This document shows, piece by piece, positions 10,902 through 24,310 of a stretch of 64,000 nucleotides of DNA. The notes under the pieces were generated by a model that ran no database searches, had not been told where the DNA came from, and worked only from the letters and a program-made list of their open reading frames with translations. A program made the position numbers and the translations under genes. Location of the stretch: contig NC_045140.1 in NCBI RefSeq assembly GCF_008831285.2, forward strand, positions 17,792,370-17,856,369. The letters run 5' to 3'. The DNA comes from Nymphaea colorata (lineage: Eukaryota; Streptophyta; Magnoliopsida; Nymphaeales; Nymphaeaceae). The first letter of the stretch is position 1, and every line of letters starts with the position of its first letter.

Positions 10902-13900
10902 TCAACTTCGTCTAAATGAATTGCTATTTACAGTCGATTCTAAAGATGCTATCGATAAGTGATACGGTTTTAAATTCTTCTCCATTTCTCTTGCAATTTG
11001 AACGTCAGAGGGCCTGAACTGCTGCTTGATAAGCTTTAAGACAAAATGTGGCATTCCTGCTGCTACAAGGATGAGAATCAGGACCAGCCAAAACGATGGA
11101 CATGCAACAAAATGGTAGATTGCCCTGCCAAGATCAGAAATGCAAGTTAGCTCAGAAGAAAGAGAAAAAAAGTGAGAGAGATATTACAAAATCTGGGTTA
11201 GCATAAGTACCAATATCCTGGTAGCTGTCGTATGGAGTCAATAACGATTACACAAATGCAAGTGGCGAGAACAGAGCCCCATAAAACAGCATGAGTAATC
11301 CAAGTCCAACACATTATATCCATGGCAAAGTGAATGCTCACAAGTATTACTAGAGCCAGGATCAGCAGATCACCCATACGTGATGCATCCATTGTGCTAT
11401 TTCGGTACGTGAAATAAGGCACGTAGAAGATTACTGCACTTTGCCACAATGTCTCCAGCATAAGCAACCAAAACAATCCAGCATTGTAGCACTCGGACCT
11501 CTGCCCAGCTCCATAAAGTTGTGGATACTTGAGCAAGGTCTTATGGCTTAAATCTTTCTCTAGGATGCTGATGACGACAGTGGGCAGAGTTGTATAGATG
11601 ATAGAATATAACACCAAGCTCCACCCTGTGATCGTTGAAGTTGACGTATATGCTGTGTAAAGTTCATACCTGTAACCAAGATAGATTTTAAGGGTGTTAT
11701 TTGCATGACCTGCACCCTGCTCTATAGTTCTTTTCTTATCTTAAACGTAATGCTTACCAGAAGAGTAGAAGTACAAGAACTGCATTCTTGTAGAAATTGT
11801 ACAGTACCATGTATCCCATCCTCTGGTAATTCCAATGCCCATGGACCAATAGCAGGGGCACTAGAAACCTGAACTGCCCGATTGCAAAATCGGATGCCAT
11901 CACAGCTTGCCGACCTTCCTGGCCACTGATACCTACTCCAACGTCGGCTACTTGTAGCATTGAAACATCATTTGCACCTGCAAGGAAGGATCAAGAAACA
12001 ATCACTTCCGGTAAGCAAATTAAATATATGGCAGGGTGTTTATATGCGGCTGCAGCTAAACGAGTACAGAGACACATAGACATGTATGGTTTTCTATAGA
12101 CGCCAGAATTTCATTTATAGTTCCACTTTGTGAAATTGAGTCCCGCAAAGAGTCCTACGGTGCCCACGTAAGAAACTGTCCGTTCTCCTGTTTTTTATGT
12201 CAATGCGCCCATCTAGTCCTTCTAGAAGCAACGATTAGTTGTCTTCCACAAAGATGGGCAAACCAATTAAAATTTTGGTCGCTTGCAGTGGATTTTCAAG
12301 AATTCAAATGTAGTCATCTGATTTTAGTAAAACTTATTCTAGTCACTGACAGCAATACCATCAATATTTCAAAATTGAAACTGGATAATCCAGCAGACAG
12401 GTATGGATGTGAGTGGTCTACTCTAAAATTTCACCATATCTTCACATATATGAACTAGTAGTAAAACTCACCATCTCCAATGGCAAGGGTCATGTCGTCT
12501 GTCCTGTTCTTTATAAGGGCAACTATCCCAGCTTTCTGCATTGGAGCCACTCGACAGCATAACACTACATCACATTTTGTAGCTAATTGGAACAGCTAGA
12601 TATAAGAAGACAAAGACCGAACAGGCATGAAAAATCAGTGACAGAGAAAATAATGCAGCTGGAAACATTAGGATAAAAACAGAGGTGTCTGCTGAAAGTT
12701 TTACCTCATCTTCCAACTCAGATTCAAGAATATAAACGAGGCTGGTACCATCAATAATTAAGGCCACCTGTTTTGGGTTACTAACTCTCCCTTCCGTTGG
12801 TTTCATACCTTCTACTAAGCGTTCACTGACTATAACTTTAGCCTCCTGAAGTCTCTTTCGACAAGACTCGTTCGAGTCGCTATTTATTATAATTTGCACC
12901 ATGTCCTCTGTAAGAAGGCTGCAAGAGTACCCAATTGAAATGGCTGTTTCTTGCTTATCCCCTGTCAACACCCACACCTTGATCCCTGCTCGCCTGAGAG
13001 ATTCTATAGCTTCCGGAACACCTCCCTGAAGCTTATCTTCAATTGCAGAAGCTCCCAAAAGGCTGAGATTGCTCTCAAATTTGGCAGCAAGGTTCCTAAG
13101 TGAATTCACCCGGCCAATCAATGCAGTACTAGCCTTCTCATACTCCAACTGCCACTGCTTAAAATCTGAATCACTAAATGCTCTTACAGCAACAACAAGT
13201 GTCCTTAGACCGAGAGAGGAGTAGCCATGAAGATGCGCCTCTGTTGCATGGACCACGTCTAGGTCCATGGATTTGTGTATGGCACCAAACATCGAACTGT
13301 CTGCGCCCTTCACAAATAACTTGACAGCATTGTCAGGACAGCCAACTACCACAGACATTCTCTTACGGTCACTATCAAATTCATGTAAGCCCAAAATATT
13401 GAATCTACCAAGTGAACACAAGGAAAGCATATTCATGAGTTACAAACAAAAGAAGTATGGCTGTAAAAAAATAAACAAGAATGCATGTAAACTACCTTTG
13501 TTTCTTTCCTTGCATATCAATATCAATGTGGCCAGAAGTTCGTTCGACGAGTGTATAGCCATGGGCGGCAGCAGCATAAACCAGTGCCTGTTCGTCCGGA
13601 GATTCTCCTTGATAATCAATCAACATCACATTCTCGTCTGAGGTCTCAAGAGTCAGAGGAACTATAGTATTGCAAGCAGCTAAAGCAAGGAAGAAGTCTT
13701 CAGCGTGTTTCCTGTCCTCTGTACCAACCCCACTTCTCAGTAGTCGCAGCAGGTCTTCATTCGGCTTCACCTTCACTTTTGGCTTAAGAATTTTCCCATT
13801 CACTGCTTCATAGACAACGGATATAATGCAAGTTAGGAGAAGAAAAATCTTCAGTCTAAGGGATTGTAACTTCAAACCAGCATTTTCTCAGACCTTGAAC

Positions 13901-15484
13901 CAGATGGCTATCCTCCTCACTACCCACAAAGCTGTGGTTATAATCAACTCCTCGAATGCTTGCGCACCGGAATTCCATCTTGTTTTCTGTCAAGGTTCCC
14001 GTTTTATCTGAAAAAATATACTTAATTTGCCCAAGATCTTCATTTATATTCAGAGCACGACATTGGAACTTTGAATGCATGGCGTTGTCACTAAGCTTAG
14101 TATCCCTGGTCATAAAATACGCCTGGCCAAGGCGGACAACTTCCATGGATATGTAAAGAGAAATTGGGATCATGATCTGAAACATAATAACTGACATCAT
14201 AAATGTGAACAGTATCTCCCTGATTTTTCCATAGTACTTGTAGTCATCATTGTTTTTAGTGAAATCTTGTTTCCGGAAAAATGGAGCAATATTAAGCCCA
14301 TCCTCGTGGCGAACGATCCAGACGCCAAACAATGTTGTGATTATAGAGCACAGAGCAATCAGAAAGAAGGATAAAACAATTATCTCCCTGTTCATCTGCA
14401 TTTCCAGCCGACTACGCTTTGATGGGGCGCCGGAGCTGTTCAACATTGCCTTTGTCTCTTTGCCAGTGTAAACCGCAACTCCCACTGCCCATGCAGTATT
14501 CTTCAGCTCACAACCTCGAAGAACAATGTTCGATGGTCCTAGCGAGAACCTTTTCCCATCGAGTTCCATATAGGCCTGGAAGCCATAGATGTTCCGATTC
14601 GGGTTTTCGCACCTAATGAACCCAGAGATGCCCTCCTTCTCAGGCATTCTGGAGAGTGTTTCCTGCTTGGCGTACCTCGTTTTCAGATTGGATTCTCCGT
14701 CTAAATTGGTGGTCTGGACATAAGCCACACCGGTGGCATCACTGGTTGACAACAGTACCATGTCACAGGGCAGAGCTTCGTTAGCACAGACTTTAATGAT
14801 CTCACCTACATGAATGTCCTTCCACCTCTTCTGCTCGAACTTCCCGTTCACTAAAACATCAGCCATGCTATTGTTCTCTATCTTATCGGATCGATGGCGC
14901 CTCAAATCCTCGTAGGCATCCTTGATTGCAGTAACAAAAAGCACAAAGAGCAAGGGAAGAAAAGCAATTTCCTTGGCAAAGACTTCTAATTGAGGGACCT
15001 GATTCAGTGATGCAAGCACGAGGAAGTATATGTAAGCTACTCTGTGGAATTGCTCGAAGAGATTTCTCGGCAAGAAAGTGAAGATAGAATACTTTGCGGT
15101 TCGGATTTCGTTTCCGGCGAATTGGAATCGGTTGTTGGTCTGCTGGGAATCATTGATATACAATAAACGGGAGGCTTCCTCGCTCAGCTCCTTCTGAGAG
15201 CTTACAAGACCCTCAGAATTCCCACCTTTGGAGTCATGCCTCCTCCAATTCGAGCTCGAAATCCTGGCACTTTCAATAGAAAAGGCCGAATTCACCACCC
15301 CCAGACTAGAAACAGAAAATTCTGACAGATCCTCGTCGACAGAAAATCGAAACTGCCCAGTTTTTGACCACGAAGAGGCGCTCTTATAGGATGAGGAGGA
15401 ACTGCAGGCGATGTTGTTCTCATGATATTCTTCTTCTGCTTCGATTACAACTTGTTGCTTGTATACCGCGACAGGGTTGTCCAT
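10902..15484 (-). CDS. ALA1: P4-type ATPase phospholipid flippase (ALA1-like), complete
   Basis: Aminophospholipid-flipping P4-ATPase, about 1,207 aa (Arabidopsis ALA1 about 1,158). It moves phospholipids to the cytosolic leaflet; family members need an ALIS beta subunit. Exons in transcript order: 15484-13894, about 13802-13496, 13404-12705, 12595-12472, 11977-11758, 11669-11211, 11124-10902 (TGA). Motifs: DGESNLKT of the actuator domain at about residues 262-269; phosphorylation-site DKTGTLT at 493-499 with Asp493; KGADSSMFG in the nucleotide-binding domain; [13 protein letters not shown]; hinge GDGAND near 908; then the C-terminal membrane segments. The start ATG at 15484 gives a Ser-rich hydrophilic N-terminus as in ALA1. 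The exon 2 acceptor is a tandem AAGCAG, so use of 13802 or 13805 adds or drops one residue. All key residues are intact. Convergent with SCD1. Confidence 0.95.
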
Positions 15485-18400
15485 TCACGAAGGTGGGTTC
15501 TTGATTTCAGAGGAGACGAAGTTAGATGCACTAATTTTTCAGTTCTCTGAGATCGCATGGGGACTTAGGAGATGGGACGAAGTGGGATTTTTCTGAACCC
15601 ATATTCTCAACATCAAAGCGGTACTTTAGTGAAGATAAAAACATCAAAAAGACATTCAGTTCAGGATAAACGAACCAACTTCTCGCAACAATTTTCAGAC
15701 TAAAGAAGAGAAACAATGGAGTATGAGTTAAGAGAACATACAAACGTCGAGGCCTTACTTGGCTTCTTGGAAATGGTAGTGAAGACGAGGAGCAGAAAGA
15801 AAAGAAGGCGTTGAAGGGGAAATTGAAATGAGGTAAAGGAAGAAGAAGGGGTGGGCGGGGGGAGAGAGAGAGAGAGAGAGATTTATTATTCTCGTTTCCT
15901 GGCTCAATTGTTTAGCAAGAGTCACATTTCAAGCTTTTAGTAGCGTCCAATTGTAGTTGAACCAGAGCGTCGACCATGAACGGTCGCATTGAATGAAGAG
16001 TGAAAACGTCAAAATATATAATTGAATGAGAGAAAGAGAGCGGTCGAGAGGGAGAATATATTTCCTTCGACAAAGAAAAAGCAAAGAAAAGTAGGCCACA
16101 GACACACGACCACAGCCAATCTTGAGGATGCTCTCCCGGGGACAGCATTGCTGCCTCCCTTCCTCTCTCTTTCTATCTCTCTCTCAAGTCAATGCAAGAA
16201 CGAGAAGGCTATCTGTCAGAAGATCGGGTTTTATACGAACCAACCGACTGTAATTCGACGGAACGAGACATGGAGAGAGGGAGGACCAATTCTCAGCGGC
16301 GTACAGACAGGTTCATGGCACGGCTACCCATTCTGGGTCGTCGTGCTCACGGGTAATAGCAATAAGCGGCTCTCGATAAATGGTGGTGGGCACCATTTGA
16401 GCACACCCAAGCTTGTGCATTGGTACAGTAGTGCGTGACGATGCTTACGCTCATAAATACTGTGCCACTATGAAGGAAAAAGGGTATTCCACCTGTTTGA
16501 TTGAAGTCGTCCACCGAACAACTTTTCCATATGCAGAATATTTCCGGGACACATTCTTGGAAGAACGGTGAAAACAGTTAAGACCTGTAATCTGGTCCCT
16601 TTCCTCTTAAATTTATCCTACTTCCCAGTGTCTCCGTTCCAAATCCTTATGAATGCTATTTTTTGTATAAGTTTAATTTACATAAAAATAGATGCCAATC
16701 GTTAACATTAACTTGTAGGAGCAAAAAATCATGCAACTATATAAGCTAAATTTTGTAAGGTTTTAAAAGTCAAGAGCCTTGGTCTTCTCGACCCATAAAA
16801 TTCAATGTAGACATCAAAATTCAAGATTTTTTTATTCTTATATTAACATATCTATTGTATTTATCTAATACTTAAATTCACGAGAAATAAGTTACAACAA
16901 CGGAAGGTACACAAAAAAGAAGTATAATTTGAAGATGATATATAAACATAAGCTGGTTCTCAACGTAGATTGCAGGGTTAAAACAACAAGTTGATTATAA
17001 AGGTTTCATTTATTTAGGTCTCTCTCATGGATGCCTTTGAGAGATATGTGAGCATCAACAATTATCTCTAACATGAAAAGTGAAAACGTAACAGGTATCT
17101 TAGTTGATACAATGGATGGAGTAGGGGTTGGTAGGTGGCTTTTGCATCGAATTTTTCTGGTGTCAACTCTTTGTCGCACAAAAACAAAACCCCCAATATA
17201 CAATTTGAGCGACACTCCTACATACCAGTACATAGGGACACCAAGAATTAAATAAGTGTTTCTTCATACAACCAAGTAGTGGGTCTCCACTGCTGACCAA
17301 GAATAAGTACACCCAACCCAAGTGCCGCCACACTCATGAATAAAGTCAAAGTCTAATCTTGACTGTGACCAACCTCATAAATTCCTTGAATATATAATAA
17401 TAATTTTTTTCAGTGTAGAAAATGATTCTAAGCTGTGGTTTGAATCGGCAAAATTGAACCGCTGCCCGATTCGATTATGAAACCGATTCCTGCGCCTTGT
17501 GTAGTACAATAACAAGGCGGGTAAAAGACGACGGGACAAATTTCTAAGGTGGCCGTCCTCGTGCTTCCATAAAGTGAAGGGGACCAAACTTCGCTCCCCG
17601 TCCATTTCACATTGATCAAATCTTTCAGTGACGTGCGTGTATGGAGAGAGGGACCCAAGACTGTTTTAGGGGTCAACTCTGCCTATTACGCCATATTCAA
17701 TTTGGACCAATGAGGGACCTTTTTATATATATACTTCTAGAAACATGAAAATCAGGACCCATTTCTCATCAATATCACAATCCTATTGTTTGCAGTTCAA
17801 ATGAATAACATTATCGCAATCATATCGTTTGTAGTCCAAATGAATAACACTTATAGGAATTGAATTAACGACTGAGCTTTTACCAGCCTGCCAACCCTAC
17901 CGGCTAAACGATGAGCAAACTCATTTTTAAATGGCAAACCAATGGGAGTGATTACATGAGCAATGATGCTCTTAATGTGAAGTCATCTGCTTCGTCAGCC
18001 AACTTGCAGTTAGCGATGTCTCAATTTGGAACCAAGCTTGAGTTATTCAGGGTTGGCAATTCAAACTTTTGTTTTGAGCAAAGGGGCCACTTTTATGAAA
18101 ATGCTTGATTAATTGAAGAATTTGTCATGTCAGCAGGTGGGGGAGGTCTATACAATTTGGTTATTGCATATTGGTGCCCCGCATTCATCTTATTATGTAT
18201 TTTAAATGTCTAAGAATTTTTGAAAGGAATACAATTGAATGACCATGCATCAACAAAATAGTTATGATGGCTTTACGGCTCTCATGTCTCACTTAAATAA
18301 ACAGGTGAGAGAAGACCCAGTTTTGATTGACCCGAAAAAAAAATCGTCAGTAAAAGAGAATTACATCCATGGGAGCGCGATGTCAATGAACATGTGTGAA

Positions 18401-20464
18401 CATGGAATTTATGAAGCTTTATTTGCACGTTAACGAGGCACATGCTTGGATCACATCATGTCCCTGTTCATGCCAAACTGTTGTATGATGTCATGTTCAT
18501 CCTTATTTTCTTTTATGACCATGACAGGACATGCAGCCACCACAGGCTCACTGTTCATGCACATACTTATATATCACATTAATTATTTCTCATGTTACAT
18601 TTTTACAAAACTTTTGCCCAACTATATGTGTGAAATATGTGGGGTTTGTTGGTAGCTGGGAGACTGCCTTAATTTTGAATTGCTGAAGACGAGCTTGGAT
18701 CAAGGGTTTTTGGGTGGATCTCAAAATATGGTAATCATAATTATAGGTTTGAGAAAGAATTCTTTGTAGTAAATGTTCAACATAAATAAGGACTTGATTT
18801 TGTAAGCTTTGGATAATGATGAACACATTTATGAAATGGAATCAGGCCAAAAAAATGCTACCCATGAGCATGTTTTGGCTCACTCCGCCCATTAAGTCCA
18901 ACAAGTGCTACCAGTTATACTCTTGGATTACATATATTGATGAAACAAATTAGATAATGTTTTCTCATTGAAGAAATAAGTAGAACTTGTTTGCACTTTT
19001 TGCTGATAAAAATTAATGTTTAGAAGTTGTTTGCATCAAACTCTCTCTTGAAAAGAAGTTGCTTGGAATGGCTTAATAAGCGTGATGACTTAACATGATT
19101 TCCCTAATTTAATTTATAAAGCTTGAACATATGCATGACAAAAGAGTTCATACACTTAGAGAAGATTAACTAAAGCTAATATTGATGAATATATCAATTA
19201 ACAAGAAAATAGTTCATATATTTCAGAATTATGTCAGACCCATGTCTCACCCTTGTGGTTTCACGAATTTAAATATAAAGAGGTATGAAACAACAAATGA
19301 TTTTCGTTCCTCATGTATGTCTTATGAAAAGATTACTTGCTCTCATTATCATTATGTCTTGTCCATGTATCCAAGAGACATGCTATAATAGTTATATCAA
19401 TTTATCTCATATCAAGACATAATCAAAGCAGTAGCTAGCATAGAGTAGTGGAATAAAGATACACACAATAAAGAAGCTTGAACATTCTTGATTTTTCATT
19501 AAGAGTAGACTTAAATTTGTAACGCAAGCGTTTATTGAAATTTTCTCATAGTTTTAAGAGTGCATGCAGGTACCGGAATTATATGTTTTGACGTATGGAT
19601 CACCATGAGTCTAGTCCTTCTTATGACTCAAGTGTTTAAAGAAGCCCATTGTCTCATAATGTGCCAATCTAAGTTTTCAGATTCAGTTTTCTTGGCTATG
19701 TATAATGCATGTCTTTTCTAGAAGTTCGTTTTGATCTTTTCTCGTGTATGAAACTATACATTATTTTTTCTGTTGATCCCCTCCAGAAGTAAAGTAGGAA
19801 GCAATTAAACTAGGACGCTGGCCTTCGTTGGCAGTTGCTTTCATCTACATGGAAATCAGAACATGAACTTTTCTCTTGGGACTGGCTCCTCAGCAGCGAA
19901 AGAGGAAAAATGCACCTCAATAACTTTGCAGAGAAAAATTTAGGTTTGCAGTGCGTATGATGTGAATTCCAATTATGTCTTAACCCACAATTTAGAATTG
20001 TTCTTTCCGCTTCGTTTTCGATAGGCACTTGATTACTGACGAACTAGACGCGCCAAAAATTGGATCTGATTTGGGTGGAACACATTTGAAAATGGCGAAT
20101 TCTTTTTATCACATGGATCCATTTGTAACAGTTAGAGATGTTGGGATTTTGCAATGAGGTGCTTAGCTTGAGGAGCTCTAGATAAACCCAGTTTAGAGCG
20201 TTTCTCAATGACGGATCTTTTGCGTAAGCAGCAAAATGGAAATGAAAAGCTAACCAAGGTCAAGGATCGTGTTTGCCTCAAGCAACTAATCTTCAAAAAG
20301 TTTGGAAGATTGTAGATCTTTTTAAGACGATATGGGTCAGATCCAGAGTTGGCATGAGATTTCATTCTTGATGCCCTTATTTGTGTGTGAGAGAGAGAGA
20401 GGGTGTGAGGGAGAGAGACAGAGAGAGAGAGAGCGAGAAGAAGAAGAAGAAGATCAAAAGGGGG
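15485..20464. other. 5-kb intergenic region upstream of ALA1 and of the 54-aa protein gene
   Basis: The ALA1 5' UTR and promoter should lie in about 15485-16000, with a GA microsatellite at about 15862-15881. The rest is AT-rich. ORFs of 60-140 codons here have no recognisable domain and look fortuitous. A 39-bp tandem duplication lies at 17774-17851. The sequence at about 17860-17910, read on the minus strand, resembles a tRNA-derived SINE head but is too degraded to call. CT/GA-rich sequence at 20385-20452 probably belongs to the 5' UTR of the next gene. Confidence 0.6.
17774..17851. repeat. 39-bp tandem duplication, two diverged copies
   Basis: 17774-17812 and 17813-17851 align end to end with a handful of substitutions; both end in AAATGAATAACA followed by two differing bases. 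No coding potential. Confidence 0.8.
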
Positions 20465-23400
20465 ATGGCGGGCGCGGGGGACGTTGCTTTCAAGGTGTTG
20501 ACCGGTGGGCTTGGTGTGGCCACCATCTACCTCACTGGCGTCTGTGCAGTCAACCTCTTCAGAGGATTTTCTTGGCATACCTCTCAACCTGTATGTTTGC
20601 TGCCCTCTTTCCTAACTTCCACAAATTGGCTTTCATCGTTTCAGGACTTCCCACCCTCTTCTTTTTTGATGTCCTTTGATGGTCGGACTTTTAGTAATCA
20701 AACGTAGTATATATCAAAGTTCGAGGATTTCTTCTTTTACAAGATACAGCCTAGGTTGGTCGTAGTTTTGGTTATTGATCTATCAGTTCATCTATCGAAT
20801 CAGGAGTCCTTTTGATGTGCTTTCTTGACAGATGACATTTATACTTTGGTGAGAAATAGATTTTATCTCGACCCAATTTTTGGGTTGAATTAATTGCTCA
20901 TAAAGAAAGTGCTGGTACTGAAGGTTAGGTTTTTCGTGGAGAAACGGTTTGCGACTAGTGAGATCTTTCGATTAGCGACAATGGTGGTTTTGGTTATGTT
21001 TTAGGTAAAGAAGAAAGGGCATTTATTCTGGATTCTCACATGCAGTGAGCTTGTTAATTGTTTTGAAGCATCCGATTTAGTCTGAGTGGGTGCTAAGTTT
21101 TTCTGTCCACTGTGATTATGATCATAGGATTTGTGCCTTTCTTTTTTACTTTTTCTGGTCGCGTTATTAGGGTTAGCTGGATGTGTTACTTCCGGAGAAC
21201 TGATGCTGGGGGTTAGCCCTGGAATTTATTAACAAAAAATGGGGAGAGTATATACATCAACAAAATGGGATCGGAGCGATCCTAAACTTCACACAACATA
21301 CGGCCTCCAGTTTGGAGGAGGCCGATGCCAAACTTTGCTGGCAATGGTTCTGTCCACCCTTCTTAGCAAATGAATCCCTAATAAAAACCAGCTTGTTATG
21401 CACTTGACTAACGGAGTCACCCAAAACCTGGTGTACAGTATTGTTTCTCAAGCACTTGCAGCAGCGCCTAATGAAACTTCCGTTGTTACAAATTACCTTA
21501 ATGATGCCATCAAGCCTATCGATTTCTTGGACTGCTCGTAGGCAGTGTAGGAGTAGGCTTCCTTCATCAGTAGCTCTACTATCATCACTCCAGCAAGCGA
21601 TGCCAAAAATAAAACGTCCACTACTTTCTCTCACTAAAGCAGACACATCCCTATTATCCTTGTTATGATGCACTGCAATGTGGATATTGTAGGCAGTTCC
21701 ATTCTCCCACCTCCAGCAGCCCCACGGTAGCCCAACCACTAACCATGTTTGGATAGCTTGCCTATCACTGTGCTTCTAGTCTCTAGAGATGATGAAATCA
21801 GTGCAAAAACTCCATAGCGCCTTACCAGTAAAGTTCATAACGTGTTTTCCCTCGTGCTTGCAGCTGTTGCGCCATTTCCATATATGCCAAATGATTACGT
21901 GCAGCAAATTCTTGCAGCACTTGAAAATGATCTTGTTTTAAATTTGCGAGAAGTCCACCAAATAAGAGCTTCCTTAACAGTTGTAGGTTGGAAATTACTC
22001 TGCCCAAACTTCCTTGTAACCAACTCCCACAGGCTTTTGATTTCCTTGCAATGAAGGAAAACATGGTTAATAACTTCTTGAGCTTTATTGCAAATATAAC
22101 ATCTGGAGGCAAGTTGAAGACCCTGCTTTTAGGCTCTTGCATCAACATGGATGCGACCTTCAACTGCCAAGTAGGTTGTCCATGTAGCACGGGGAGGGGC
22201 TCCAACTTTCCAAATGAAATTCCTCCAAGGCTGAACGGTGCTGCTAGCACGCAGCACATCCCAAATATGGTGTCGTAACAGAGGACGGTTGCCACGGTCC
22301 ACCCATTCTAGTATGTCCTTCCGGCTATCCTCAAGGACCGGAAGTTGCATCAAAATGCTCATAGAATCTAAAAACAGTTGGACATAGGTTTCCTGATCGG
22401 CAAGTATCTCCTCTATTGAGCAGTTTATGGTGTCTAGAACAAGGGGCCAATGAGTAGGTGCAATCATGTTAGCGATGATAACACCATTCCACCGGTCATG
22501 CCAAAATTTGACTGTAGACCCATTACTGACTCTCCAATGAACTTGTGATTCAATAAGTTGCCAGCATTTTATCACCCTCTTCCATAAAATGGATTCACTC
22601 CCACTGAGTTTATAATGCCACAAACTTTTCTTAGCTAAATATTTGACATTGACGAGATCAGTCTAAAGAGAATCTTGTGTGATTGCTTTGACCCCAAGAA
22701 AACAGAAGTTAGCCCTATTAACATCCGCCATATGCCGAAGTCCAACACCACCCTTCACCTTTGACTTACAAAGAGTCGCCCAACTGATAAGGTGCAACCC
22801 TTTTCCCTCCCTGTCGTCCCCCCATATGAAACCCGAACACAACCTGTCAAGTTTATGACAGATCGACAAGGGAATCCATACTACCATCATCCAATAGTTA
22901 GGGATAGACGACATGACATGTTTGACCAAGCAAAGTCTACCAGCATAAGAAAGTAGCTTCTGCTTTCAGCCAGCAAGCTTCTGATTAACTCTAATCACAA
23001 GATGTTCACATTGGCTCGCAGAGATGGCCTGGATTTGGAGAGGCAAGCCCAAATGTATGACTGGAAAAAGACCCCTTCTCAACTGGATGTGTTACTTGGG
23101 GTTTTATAGTGATTATACCTATCTGATGCATCTGACCATGAGAGTTCGAAAAGTCTTTATGTGATTATGGTAGGAAATAATAAATAGGAACCAGCTGCGG
23201 AAATGTTATGAGAACTGGTACTTCCTAACGTATCAGGCAATAAAGGTTGCAGGATATGCAGCACGATGTTGAGGCAGCCTAAGATGCCTAACATGGAATT
23301 TGAGCCATAGTTTCCACCGGCGGAGGCAAGATTCTAATCAAAAGGCCAAATACTACGTCCTGCACTTTGGAAGGGTATAGCAGATGAGGAAGCAGAAAGC

Positions 23401-24310
23401 AAGCAATTGACACGATGTTCTCGAAGCAAGATGAAAATCACCGAGTGAAATGATGGGACAGAAAAATGTGCAATAAGAGCCTTATGAGATGATATTAATT
23501 TCTTGATCTTTTCTTAAGATGTCACTGTCCATTTGTTACTTAAGAAAAATGACCTTTTATCAGACGTCTTCATATGATGAGTCCTGGAAGGCTGGAACAG
23601 CTCTAATTTGATCGACCTTTCCAAGTTTGCTAAGGTGTTGGCCCAGAGTTGATTTCATGTGACCAAAATGTTGAAGCAAATTCTTCTGCCTTGTTGACTC
23701 AGTTTACTTCATAATATGGATGAAGCGTGGTCTTGCTTTTCATTTTTTTTTTTTTGAATTGACCACAATTCGGGGTAGATAGTAGCATCCATTTATAACC
23801 ATCCAGGGCAAAATGATGATTACTTCAGGAAAACAGGCGATGAATTTTAAGTGCCCTACAGATCTCATTGATGGCCAGGACAGTGACCGGCATTATCCAT
23901 TTGCACAATATAAAAAAGGGTGGCTGATTACTAACATCTATGTTTCACCTTTGGTTCTAAACTATCTGATTTTGATAATATTTCAATTTTTTCAGAATAT
24001 ACATTGGTTTGCGTACAGTTTAGTTGTTTGTGTAGCTTGAATATTTTGTTCTATATATGGCTGTTTTTGTTAAAATTCTTCTTTATGTGTAACACGGAGG
24101 CATGCATGCTCCAGTGTATTTAAAGATTTGCTTCTTATGCTTTTTGCTGCTTGGAAAGTTCATTCTTACTATAATGCAGAGGTAGATAAATATCTCTTGG
24201 ATTAAGCTAAGTTTGGCCTTCCACGGACTCAAAATAAAAATACTTTTCCTTGTATCCTCTGTTTGTCACAGAAAACTGAGAAGGATGCTTCCCAAAATGG
24301 AAGACAATAA
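20465..24310 (+). CDS. Predicted 54-aa single-pass membrane protein, two exons
   Basis: Proposed gene with exon 1 at 20465-20590 (42 codons) and exon 2 at 24272-24310 (12 codons plus TAA). The donor is CCT|GTATGT and the acceptor is TTTGTCACAG|AAAACTGAG; both are phase 0. The product starts MAGAGDVAFKVLTGG, has one hydrophobic helix at about residues 12-32 (LTGGLGVATIYLTGVCAVNL), then RGFSWHTSQP and a charged KTEKDASQNGRQ tail. This resembles very small uncharacterised plant membrane proteins, but I do not know a function. Exon 1 is well supported by GC-rich coding composition and a purine-rich 5' leader. Exon 2 is inferred from frame, splice signals and the hydrophilic tail, and is less certain. 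The 3.7-kb intron contains the LINE at 21192-23082, inserted antisense. Confidence 0.58.
21192..23082 (-). mobile_element. 5'-truncated, decayed LINE (L1-type) retrotransposon
   Basis: Read on the minus strand, broken frames give in order: the end of the reverse transcriptase region (YAGRLCLVKHV-like and GFIWGDDREGKG segments, about 22990-22663), a post-RT zinc-binding-like region with VKFWHDRWNG and WKVGAPPRATW (22623-22129), and an RNase H-like tail (about 21739-21257). Stops and frameshifts interrupt it and the endonuclease and most of the RT are missing. The 15-bp sequence CTGGATGTGTTACTT flanks it directly at 21177-21191 and 23083-23097, consistent with a target-site duplication. No poly(A) tail is evident at the 3' end. 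It sits antisense in the intron of the 54-aa protein gene. Confidence 0.88.

Noticed and set aside
16022..16438. 138-codon plus-strand ORF near the ALA1 promoter
   Set aside because: Low-complexity beginning (ERKRAVEREN) from GA-rich DNA and no family resemblance.
17860..17910. tRNA-like SINE head on the minus strand
   Set aside because: The B-box-like CGTTAATTCAATTCC is degenerate, and no poly(A) or target duplication was seen.
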